A stretch of 64,000 nt of DNA from Papaver somniferum (Eukaryota > Streptophyta > Magnoliopsida > Ranunculales > Papaveraceae): assembly GCF_003573695.1 (NCBI RefSeq), contig NC_039367.1:156065085-156129084 (forward strand). The letters run 5' to 3'. The notes under the pieces were generated by a model. The model was not told where the DNA came from. It searched no databases and saw nothing but the letters and a program-made list of their open reading frames with translations. A program made the translations under genes and the position numbers. Below, piece after piece: positions 46,548 through 56,883 of the stretch; within the stretch, counting starts at the first letter, position 1; every line of letters begins with the position of its first letter.

Positions 46548-47854
46548 GAAACTTGGTTTACCTGTTACTCTTCATCCAAAGTCGTATTCAGTTGGATGGA
46601 TAAACATCTCTTCCACTCAGCAAATTAATCATCAATGTTTGGTGAAGTTTTCTTTCCCTGGGTATTCAGATTATGTTTTGTGTCATTTTATTAACATGAG
46701 TGCAGCAACTTTATTATTGGGGAGACCATGGCAGTATGATATTCGTGTTGTTCATAACTGCTATGAAAATACTTATACCTTTGTTCATGAAGGGTTTAGT
46801 AAAGTTCTATGGCCTTTACAATCTTCTAATTCAATCAAGGAACCATCAGAAAAGAAGACGAATGCATTAGTTGCTACCATTGTTCATTCTTTACAACCAA
46901 ATCATTTTATGAGTTCTCATGAAGCTGATAAACCAATGGTGGAAATTCCAGACAAGGTACAACCTCTATTATCTAGTTTTAATCACTTATTTCCTACTGA
47001 ATTACTCGATGTTTTGCCTCCATTAAGAGATCTATAACATCAGATAAACTTTATACCTGGAACTTCTATTCCTAACCAACCTCATTATAGGTTAAGTCCT
47101 AAAGAACATGAGATTTTACAAGGTCAGGTTGATGATTTGTTACAAAAAGGTTTGATAAGACTTAGCAAAAGTCCTTGTGCTAGTCCAGCCTTTTTAGTAG
47201 ACAAAAAGGATGGTGGACATCGTATGTGTATAGACTGTAGAGCATTAAACAGAGTTAATATACCATATAGGTTTCCCATACCAAGAATTGATGACATGAT
47301 AAATATGCTTTCGGGTGTTAAAGTGTTTACAAATCTTGATTTACGTAGTGGATATCATCAAATACTTATTCGCGAAGGTGATGAATGGAAAACAACTTTC
47401 AAGAAAAAAGAAGGTTTATATGAGTGGTTAGTCATGCCTTTTGGATTATCTAATTCTCCTAGTACTTTTATGCACCTCATGAATCAAGTTCTGCAACCTT
47501 TTCTTAGAAAGTTTGTCATAGTATATTTAGATGACATACTGATTTTTAGCAACAATGAAGAAGAGCATATTTTATATTTATCTCAAGTTTTTCAGGCACT
47601 GCAGGACAATTGATGCATCCAATGTTGCTTATTTATTTTTCAAAGAAGTAGTATGTTTGCATGGAATTCACAATACAATTACTTCTGATCGAGACACTAA
47701 ATTTTTGAGCTACTTTTGGAAGTCTTTATGGATGCGTTTGGGTACTAAAATTCAATATAGTACAACTGCTCACCCTCAAACAGATGGACAAACTGAAGTG
47801 GACAATCGATCTTTAAGAAATCTGATTAGAGCCAAGGTTATTGGAGGGAAATAG
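46548..47854 (+). pseudogene. pol: Gypsy 2 pol: protease tail, RT, integrase core
   Basis: A protease C-terminal part (LVEKLGLPVTLHPKSY, ATLLLGRPWQYD) is present, but the DSG/DTG active-site segment before it is absent. A stop at 47035-47037 precedes [73 protein letters not shown] and [12 protein letters not shown] (YLDD). At about 47605 RT passes straight into integrase core ([49 protein letters not shown]), so RNase H and the integrase zinc domain are deleted. Integrase C-terminal remnants extend to about 48300. Confidence 0.8.
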
Positions 47855-48377
47855 AAGCAATGGGATAATCTCCTTCCACATATGGAATTTACTTATAACA
47901 CTTCGGTTAATCTACATGTAAGACACCTTTTCAGATTGTTTATTCTAAGGTTCCTAATCATATTTTAGATTTGGTGGTACTTCCCAAGCAAATCAAATGC
48001 TAAGGCAGATAACTTTGTTGAGAAAGCTTCACTCATACATCAAGAGGTACAGTCAAAGCTTGCAGATTCTAACAACAAGTACAAGGATGATGCCAATCAA
48101 CATAGAAGACTTAAAATTTTTGCTGAAGGAGAATTGGTTATGATTCATCTCAGAAAAGAAATGTTTCCTACTGGTACTTATAACAAGACCAAGATGAAGA
48201 AATATGGTCCATTCAAGATTTTGAAGAAAATCAGTGACAATGCTTATGTTATTGATCTTCCATCGACTTGGAACATCTCTAATATCTTCAATGTGTAAGA
48301 AATATTCAAGTTCCATGGAGAGAATGAAGTTATTTATATACATTAACTCGAGGGAGAGTTTCTTTCAAGGAGGGGCC

Positions 48378-48742
48378 TGATGTAGTACATCTTTCTCTGT
48401 ATCAACAATGATTGTTGATCCTTTTTTTCTGTATCAACTGTAACAGTTGAACTCATGCTTATGGATCAACTATGACTGTTGATCCCTTACGTCAGTTTAA
48501 GTTAGTTTGCTTCGCAAGTATTTCTTTTTCTAGTTTACGTCAAACTCTTTCCTTTAATCAGTTCATGTAAGTCTATATAAAGGCTGTGACTCTTGTTTAC
48601 AAGACACATGTTATTATCAATATTATTATCAAGTTTGTTTATCAATCTTTTACCTTAGAATCTTGATCCTAGAATCAGTTTTCTATTAAGTTTCTGACGA
48701 AACTTAAACCTATCCCTGTTACCCCTGTTCTGTACTACACTA
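48378..48742 (+). repeat. 3' LTR of Gypsy 2
   Basis: Pairs with 44561-44925. It has a TATATAAAGGC motif near 48577 and a perfect GGATCAAC-N7-GTTGATCC hairpin at 48463-48485. Confidence 0.85.
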
Positions 48743-49436
48743 AGTTCCATGATATTCTTCTTTTCTACTAGCAATGATGTTATTTATTATCATACTCGTT
48801 CTCGTAAAGCATTGATAGCTAGTTATCTGATGAATTCATGGGGATTGTCTGAGAATGAAGCTATTGCTGTTTCTGAGAAAATAAAATTGAAAACCAAATT
48901 AAAAGAAAAGATCAACAAATTCAATGCCACGTCCAAAGGGATACATGGAATTGAGCTTGCAGGTGTCATCTCAAGGAACCCAAACATTCCGAGACAGAGC
49001 TTGGATGACACAATAATCCAATTTGATATCCTTAAGAGCATTTATCATACTGATAGAAACACCATTAAAATCCTAGGACGATCTACTTCTTTGGGTCTTA
49101 GAGTACACCAACTTATGAGAGTAATGGTACAGGTAGGGTCTCTAAGATATGAAGGTGCTCAAACTCAAGGTTCTCACTTAATATTAGTGTGTATAATTCT
49201 TTACAATGAGAAGTGAATATATAGATTACAAAAGGGAAGAAGAGAAACACGTCTTCAACAAAAGCGTGTTGTCAGAAAAAGGGAGTAAGAAAATAAGGCC
49301 ATACTACAAGCCACCCTACAACCACCCTACAAGTACTATCATAACTGCTAGCACTATTCCAACCATTCATGAGTCAACAACTAACAACTATCACCATTTA
49401 CACTTGATTGTTTAACACTCTCCCTCAAGATGGTGC

Positions 49437-52400
49437 ATATATGTCACAGATTCCCAACTTGACAAGTGAATCGTTAAATGTACTATTAGATACGGCCTTG
49501 GTCAGAATATCTGCCAACTTTTGTGTTGTACGGACATATGGTATTTCGACAATTTTCTCTTTGAGTTTCTCATAGATAAAATTCCTATCAATTTCCACAT
49601 GTTTCGTTCGATCATGTTTTACTGGATTCTATGCAATTTTGATCGCTGACTGGTTATCACAAAAAAACTTCATAGGGGTTTTAGTAGGGAAACCAAGCTC
49701 TTCCATAAGACTTTTTAACCATAATAATTCACAAATTCCTTTCACCATCGCCCTGTATATTCTGCTTCAGCACTAGACAAAGAAACAACTTGTTGTCTCT
49801 TAGATTTCCAAGTTACTAAATTGCCTCCAACGAAGGTAACATACCCAGATGTTGATCTTCTCCTATCGCCTTTGCCTCCCCAGTCTGAGTCGGTCTAACC
49901 TGATATATTGAGATGTCCATGTTTTGAAAACATCAACCCTCTGCCTGGTGCGGAATTCAAATATCTCAGTATCCTTATTACTGCATCCATGTCTTGTCGA
50001 CCCGGATTATGCATAAATATGCTTACAACACTTACATCATATGCAATATCAGGTCTTGTATGAGAAAGATAAATCAAACGGCCAACTAACTTCTGATATT
50101 GCCCCTTGTCAGCTGGTACTTGATCAGAACACTCTTCAAGACCATGATTTTGTTCCATAGGAGATCCAATCGGCTCACAACCCAGCATACCGGTTTCCTT
50201 CAACAAGTCAATCACATATTTTCGCTAAGAAAAGAAAATTCCCTTTTCAGATCGTATAACTTCAATGCCAAGGAAGTATTTTAGTCCACCTAGATCCTTC
50301 ATATCAAACTCAGAATACAAACAACTCTTCAGATTACTCATCTCTTCATGGTCTTTTCCTATTACCACCATATCGTCCACATAGATAATAAGCGTGATTA
50401 ACTTTTCACCAACTCTTTTTAGGAACAAGGTATGATCAGCGTTACTCTGTGTATACCCAAATTTCTTCATTGCTAGACGAAATCTACCAAACCAAGCTCT
50501 AGGAGACTGCTTCAAACCATATAAGGCTTTCTTTAGCTTACAAACCATGTTAGCATCGTTCGGAGCGTTATAACCTGGAGGTAATGACATGTAGACTTCT
50601 TATTGTAAATCACCATGTAAAAATGCATTTTTTACATCATATTGTTGCAGGGGCCATCCTAGATTCGCTGCCAAAAACAATAATACACGAATAGTGTTGA
50701 TTTTTGCAACAGGATCATACGTCTCCTGATAATCAATACCATAAGCCTGGGTAAACCCTTTAGCCACAAGTCTTGCTTTATACCTGTCAATAGAGCCTTC
50801 TGGATTATGCTTGATAGCATATACCCACCTGCAACCAACTGGTTTCTTTCCTTCTGGTAACAATACTATTTCCCATGTATGATTCTATTCCAGCGCTTCT
50901 TGTACGTTTTTAGGAATGGTAACATCTTCCATCTGATTGACAAATGCTTTTCCATCTTCTGACAATCTATGAGTAGACATGTAGTTTGCAATGGGATATT
51001 TCACCTTCTTTATCGGTTCAGGTGAAAAACGATCTGGTGGCACCCCACGGTTACTCCTTTGTGGCAAACTATACATGTCTGTCTCAGTTTATTCAAAGTA
51101 TTGTCAGTACTAATCAAAGAATCAATGCTTATCTCAGGGATATCAGCTGGAGGATAACTGGGTGTAGGTACCATTGTAGAAGAAATGAGGGGGTCTTCTG
51201 CAATACGAGTTTCTACCACTTGATTTGTTTCTGGAGGTTGCATAGTAGTCAGACCCAAATCGATAGAAGCTTGAGGAGTACTTGAACTTTCTTCCATGAG
51301 GGGAAGATGTATCTCACTATTATTAGGAAATAAATACATCCAATTCAACTCTTCAATATTGTTCTCTCCCTGAAGAGGAGAACCTATATCATGTGCTGAG
51401 TAAAACTTCTCGTGCTCAGAGAAGGTAACATCCATGCTAACATAAAATTTGCGAGTAGAAGGATGATAACACATGTAACCTTTTTGGTACGGATGATAAC
51501 CAATAAATACACACTTTAGAGCACATGGAATCATGGATCTAGCTTGCTGCGCAAATGTTTTTGTATGTGGACATAAACCACACATCTGAATACTCGTGGA
51601 CGAAGTTTAAGATGAGAAGGAATTGTCACAAACGAAGCCAATTAATCCAAAGGTGTTTGAAATTTCAAAACACTAGTGGGTATACAATTAAGAAGATACA
51701 CCGGAGTAGTAATAGCCTCTTCCCAGAAATGTGGCCTCATGTTTGCTCCAATTAAAAAAGCTCTAGTAATCTTAAGTAGTTGCCTATTTTTCCGCTCTGC
51801 AACACCATTTTTTTGTGGCGTAGAAGGACAAGTAGTCTCATGAACTAAACCATGTTCCTGAAAATAACTTTGTAAAGCTTCATTAACATATTCTCCACCA
51901 TTATCAGAACGAAGGACCTTTAGAGTGGTGGAAAATTCTGTTTGAATCATTGCATGAAAAGATTTGAAAATATGAGCTACATCACTTTTATTTTTCATCA
52001 AATAAAGCCAAGTCATACGAGTGCAATCATCGACAAACATAACAAACCAACGAAATCCTGAATTACTAGTAATTAGGCAAGGACCCCAAACATCAGAATG
52101 AACCAAAGAAAATGGAACTAATCTTCTGTTAAAACTATCAGGATAAGTAGTACAATGACTCTTTGCTAAGATGCAAGTTTCACAATTAAAATCAGAAGGT
52201 TTGCAAGTTGAAAATAAGGTTGGAAATAAATGTTGCAAATAACCAAAAGAAACGTGACCCAGCTGGTGATGCCACAATATTACCTGACTCTTGTAAGCAT
52301 CTATTAGAACTAGGAAAATATTACCTGACTCTTGTGGAATGAGATGATCGGTAGTCGATGGAAGTTCATCAGATATTGGAGTTGATGTCGTTGTCATCTC

Positions 52401-53288
52401 GGTAGAAAAAAAGTAGCTTCTTTTCCTTTTTCTTTCTCTGTTTTTGAACAATTGTTCCACCACTCAGGATAACCAATCTTCTTGAAGAAGTTTTTAACAG
52501 TGTGCTTACCATTTCCACAATAAGTACATTTTCCACCGGTATTTGTTGACGATGATTGTTGGGACAAGGAAATATTCCCAAATTTGTTAACCGTCATAGC
52601 TATTTGAGGAGAAGGATTCATCATAGTACTACGACGTTGTTCTTCACGCCTCATGATAGAAAAATCCATTTTGGGTCCAGGAAGTGAAGAACTACGAAGT
52701 ATTTCTCCTCTAACAGACTCGTAAGAATCATCAAGACCAGCAAGAAATAAGTAAACTCGTTCTTCATCAATTTCTGCTTTGCGAACTTTGATTACATCTG
52801 CTTGGATAAAAGTAATTGGTTTACGATAATCAAGCTCTTGCCAAATAATCGTAAGATCAGAAAAAAAATGTAGCCACCGGTCGACCTGCTTGTTTTGTTG
52901 GCATAGCCTTACGGGATAAATCATAAAGAATCGATTTATTAGCCCCTTCATAATATTTTTGTTTTACTGCGTCCCAAACATCTTTTGCAGTAGGTAGACG
53001 AATAAAAATATTCATTAACTTCGGTTCCATAGCACCGACAAGCCAACCTTTTACAAGAGAATCTTTCATACACCATTCATCATACTTAGGTTCTCCTTCA
53101 CCGGTTTGTGGGGTAGAACCAGTCAGATATCCCTTTTTGCCTCTACTTGAGACAAACATAGTCACGATTTGTGACCAAAGAGTAAAATTCTTATCATTTA
53201 ATTTTACACCGTACGGAATCGACGCCGGTTCTTGAGAGGATGTCGGATTCACCACGGGCATAACAGCGGTATCAGATTCATTATCCAT
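49437..53288 (-). pseudogene. Copia 2 gag-pol, frameshifted and protease-less
   Basis: Gag starts at 53288 (MDNESDTAVMPVV, VKLNDKNFTLWSQ). A frameshift near 52870 leads to 52951-52394, whose knuckle CTYCGNGKHTVKNF has Phe for the last Cys. From there the sequence goes within about 60 codons to integrase ([53 protein letters not shown]), so the protease is missing. RT is in pieces: 50863-50600 ([20 protein letters not shown]) and 50590-50225 (YGLKQSPRAWFGRF, IYVDDMVVIG). The connection at 50215-49895 (IGSPMEQNHGLEE, RLIYLSHTRPDIAY) leads to an RNase H remnant down to about 49440. Inactive. Confidence 0.82.
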
Positions 53289-53800
53289 AATGAAACACGG
53301 ACAAATACAATACCACTTTGGACTTTATAATAAAGGATTTGAATTCAATTCAAATCAATTTAGTGTTACTGACTTATTAGATCAAGTGGAAATAATGTTT
53401 GAAAAAATATCAAACACTACAAAAGAAGAAATACTGACTTATATCCAGCAGTATCAATTAAAAACCTTCATTGTACTTCTTCCACAAACAGCCAGGAAAT
53501 AGTAAATATAGGTATATTAAACTCTCAAGAAGTATCACTACTTATCAAATCAGTAGGTGAAAGATTAGAACAGGAAAAAATCAAAGTATTTGAATGATAT
53601 GAATATGATGATCAAGATGAGATGATCTTATCACAAAAGCGAAAGAAAGTACTGATCGGTTAAGAAGAGCTTACTTGTGGTCGTAGTAAGAACAAATGAA
53701 AGAACCTTAAGATAGCAGCGGAATAATGATCGATTGAAACAAATAAGCACTCACTTTACAAAGAAGTACTTAGCAGCTTCACCATGGAAGCTCTGATACC
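53289..53800 (-). other. Copia 2 leader with an unexplained open stretch
   Basis: Lies between the 5' LTR edge and gag. On the plus strand, antisense to the element, 53290-53502 is open for 70 codons (ATG at 53290; QFSVTDLLDQVEIMFEKI, EEILTYIQQYQ). A shifted frame continues as IVNIGILNSQEVSLLIKSVG. I do not recognise it. It may be captured sequence or chance. Confidence 0.35.
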
Positions 53801-54574
53801 AACTCAAACTCAAGGTTATCACTTAATATTAATGTGTATAATTCTTTACAATGAGAAGTGAATATATAGATTACAAAAGGGAAGAAGAGAAACACGTCTT
53901 CAACAAAATCGTGTTGTCAGAAAAAAGGGAGGAAGAAAATAAGGCCATACTACAAGCCACCCTACAACCACCCTACAAGTACTATCATAACTACTGGCAC
54001 TATTCCAACCGTTCATGAGTCAACAACTAAAAACTATCACTATTTACACTTGATTGTTTAACAAAGGTGTCCCTCAATCTGATATTTTTTTCAAGTGTTC
54101 AATGGTATGGGAGCCTAGACGATTGTTTTTTAAAATTATAACGCAAGAGGTTAAAGGAATGTATTTTGATCCTTTACTTGCAGCATTTCTGACAGCCATA
54201 TGGAAATTGTATTCAATGAGAGATGCAACTTGGAAATCTAAATCTATGTTTACAAGAGTTGGGGTTTGTCCGAAGATCAAATTCAGTCAGCATTTAGGAG
54301 AAGTCCCTGGTGTATGCTTGTTTCTGCGAAGAAAATAAAGGCAGTTATGGACTTCCTGGTGAATGAAATGGGTTATGATTCATTGAGTATTGCAGAAACC
54401 CCACTGATTCTTGATTATAGCTTGAAGGAGAGGATTATCCCTAGGTGCTCAGTTATCAGAATTTTAGTCTCGAAGGGTCTGATTGAGGAAAAAATTTCTC
54501 TGAGCTCACTTTCAGTAATGATATACTATTTTGAGAGGGAGTTATTGATTAGGATGTTCATATATTGTCTTTAG

Positions 54575-55537
54575 ACTCCAATCAAGCTCTCTATGTGCTA
54601 TCAAGAGCCAAGATAACCCGACTAATCAAGTTAGTTCATTGTACAAGCACTAGTGACTTTTCTGTCTGCAAGCTCTTATGCTTTTGTAACCTAATTATAG
54701 GTAAAACGATGTCGAAGGAAGATGTGTTTCTTATTTTCTGGGGTGGAAAGAGGAAATCTTTGAACATTGTATCTGTAGGAGTATAAGAACTTTGACGAAA
54801 TTTCTCAGTGTTCATTGTTCCAACTTCGCCTTTTATTATTCAACTAAACATCTCATTCTTAGTAGGGACATTGACTGAGTACTCTTTGCAAATGCTTTTA
54901 GTATGTTTTACATTTGAAATTCTGACATTGAATTTCTAATCCATACCGTTGCAGGTGACTTCATTGTAACTAAAACAACCACAGTATAACAACCAAGCAG
55001 TATTATGCAGAAGTTCTAAACTTGGTACTGGATAACACTGGACTCAGAAGCTGGATGTTAAGAGGGCATCATTTGTAACCGACTTCAAGAGATTTGGAGG
55101 TGCCATAGCTTTTTTGCTTTTCTCTTGTTGGAACATATGAATGTAGTATTAAGTGCCTTAGAATTATGTTTCAGACAAGGTTCCACAGTAGTATCTTAGC
55201 AGCCACTGCATTAGAATTATGTTTTGTAACCTCTAAAGAAGTCTTTCATTTTACAGATTTTAGTTCCAGTTGTAGGATTAAAGAGTTCTGACAGTGTAGT
55301 ATAAATGTGAATAAAAAAATTATTTGTACCGTAATAGTATTAAAATTGAATCCGACCTGAGTCAAACAGGTTTGACGTACTTGAATATGAACTGAGGCAA
55401 TCTGGTTTGATGTCCTTGACTCCAGTAAATTCAAGAACTGAGGAAATCCGACATGAGTCTAACCAGTTTGACGTTCTTGGCTCCATAAAATAAAACATTA
55501 GAAAACTTTTTGAGCACAACAATAACCAAAGAGGAAA
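54575..55537. other. mTERF copy C 3' flank and spacer
   Basis: CTCCAATCAAGCTCTC... (54577 on) matches 62144 on, downstream of copy D. 54900-55120 matches 43545-43800. Near 55340-55480 a short motif (GTTTGACGT...TTGA) repeats three times. No gene is supported. Confidence 0.6.
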
Positions 55538-56063
55538 ACGTTTCGATACTTGTGGTGTAAACTAGGAGCAGCAAATCTCAAACTGACGACGCTAATTAAT
55601 GGACAACCTTCTCCATCTTCATCCGCAGCAGCAGCATCTCTGTATTTTCTCTTCGGATTTCAAAATCCAAATGTTGTCATTGAAGCTAGGGTTAGTTCTA
55701 TCTTCTTCTCTACTACTAGTAATAATGATCTTAGTTCATCTTCGTATTCTTCTGGTTTTGATTAACTCATGTGGATTGTCTGAAAATAAAGCTCTTAATT
55801 TCTCCAAGAAAATCAACTTCAAAGCCACAACTAAACCAGATGCAGTTTTAACATTATTTGAGAGTTATGGGTTCACCAAACCCTGCATTTCAAAACTCAT
55901 CATTAACATCCATCATTTCTGTTGTGTACTCCTCTTACATCCCTACAACCCAAATTGGTATCTCATGGTAGCTATGAAGATCTACTTAATGGGATGTTTG
56001 AATTTCCCATGTGATATAAATGAAGTCTATATTTCTGATAGGGTGTGATTCATTAGGATGTTC
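55538..56063 (+). pseudogene. mTERF copy D, 5' half
   Basis: The position of the ATG holds ACG (55538-55540). The reading continues as in other copies (CKLGAANLKLTTLINGQPSP, LFGFQNPNVVIEARVSSIFF) to a stop at about 55763-55765. A frameshift near 55750 gives INSCGLSENKALNFSKKINF and VLTLFESYGFTKPCISKLI. It then drifts into unrelated sequence (YLMVAMKIYLMGCLNF) until the Copia insertion at 56064. The downstream half carries only 3' flank. No start, one frameshift and a large deletion: inactive. Confidence 0.75.
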
Positions 56064-56854
56064 TGTTGGAGAAAATGAGTTTTAATTAAAAAGATTTTAT
56101 GGTCTTGGTATGGTTTGATCTAATGACCTAAGGGTCTAAGGATACTCACTCATTTTTGGGTGAATGAAGTGGAACCTTTAGTCCCACATTGTGGAAAACT
56201 AAAGAGGAACTCCACTATATAATCATACACTTATGTATGAATTGTAAAACGTGGGTGGAGCGGGTGGGCAAAAATACATATTTTGACCCATGCGATATAC
56301 GCGTATACCATGCACCAAGTCCCTTTCCTATTCGGATTTACTTTTTGGAGAATTTTTTCTTTAGGAATTTAATTCCAAAATTATTTTTTAAGAGTTTTAT
56401 TTGTGGGAAATTCCTTTTACGAGTTTTACTTGTTTTTGAAGAAAACAAAAAAACCTAACTTGATTTGCAAGTATCTCATCCTATAAATATGACTCGAAAT
56501 TCTGTTTTTTAAAAAAAAAAAACACAAGCAGCGACTATCTCTAGGTCTACTTTTCTTCTTCTTCTTATATTTTGTGCGGCGTTTTGCTTCCATCCCTGTT
56601 GCTGAGTTCGAGAGTGGGTAACTTGCGTTGTGCTAACTCAAGTTATATCGGGCAGTCTTATCCTGGACACATCTTCGCACGTTGGGGTTTAGCATTACTT
56701 CAGAGTATACCCGCGAACTAATGTGTTAAGGACAGCTTGTTGAACCTGTGATTCTGCCCTCATCAATTTGTTCGTGGTAGAGTTGTTTGATACTGTTCTT
56801 TATATTATTGTTTGATACATCTGACGTTTCTTCAATTGTTGCAAGATTCCAACA
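56064..56854 (+). repeat. 5' LTR of Copia 3
   Basis: Has a CCTATAAATATG segment near 56480 as probable TATA box, followed by a poly-A run and a TTCTTCTTCTTC tract. Almost identical to 61341-62132. Confidence 0.9.
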
Positions 56855-56883
56855 ATCTTAACACATTAGTATTCCTTGTAACA

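Larger units (their letters stand above)
44561..48742 (+). mobile_element. Ty3/Gypsy retrotransposon 2 (internally deleted)
   Basis: LTRs 44561-44925 and 48378-48742 (both 365 bp) start TGAT(A/G)TAGTACATC and end CACTA. The flanks are AATTC (44556-44560) and AGTTC (48743-48747), a 5-bp target duplication with one difference. The primer site TGGTATCAGATAC (complement of initiator tRNA-Met) lies two bases after the 5' LTR. AGGAGGGGCC precedes the 3' LTR. The element is only 4.2 kb because the protease active site and the RNase H plus integrase N-terminus are missing. The LTRs differ at about 15 positions. Confidence 0.9.
49157..54063 (-). mobile_element. Ty1/Copia retrotransposon 2, minus strand
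   Basis: LTRs 49157-49417 and 53802-54063 (261 and 262 bp) lie between perfect 5-bp target duplications AAGGT (49152-49156 and 54064-54068). The initiator-Met-type primer site TGGTATCAGAGC begins at the inner edge (53801, minus strand). A polypurine tract (CTTGAGGGAGAG) abuts the other LTR, which starts TGTTAAAC on the minus strand and ends GAGT or GAGC, so the right end is not CA. The LTRs differ at about 11 positions. The insertion splits mTERF copy C after the codon pair Glu-Gly. Confidence 0.9.
44331..54574 (+). pseudogene. mTERF copy C, split by two retrotransposons
   Basis: The codon matching ATG in copies A and B is ATA here (44409-44411). An in-frame ATG at 44331 would add 26 residues. 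The N-terminus (SICCKVGSNLQTKI... LFTFQNPNVFADKFRF) runs to 44560. A Gypsy follows, then coding resumes at 48743 (SSMIFFFSTSNDV, WGLSENEAIAVSEKIK, LKSIYHTDRNTIKILG, LRYEG) to 49156. A Copia follows, then coding resumes at 54069 (VPQSDIFFK, MRDATWKSKSMFTR). A one-base loss near 54265 shifts the frame into SEDQIQSAFRRSPWCM, MDFLVNEMGYDSLSI and RCSVIRILVSKGLIEEKISL, ending at 54574. The phase is kept across both elements if one target copy is removed. Part of the middle region present in copy A is missing. Organelle-targeted mTERF family; inactive. Confidence 0.85.

Noticed and set aside
53290..53600. Endogenous pararetrovirus fragment
   Set aside because: The idea came from the peptide character only; no caulimovirid movement, coat or RT motif is present.
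56189..56458. 89-codon frame present identically at 61466-61735
   Set aside because: It is LTR sequence repeated in both LTRs and starts without a supported coding context.
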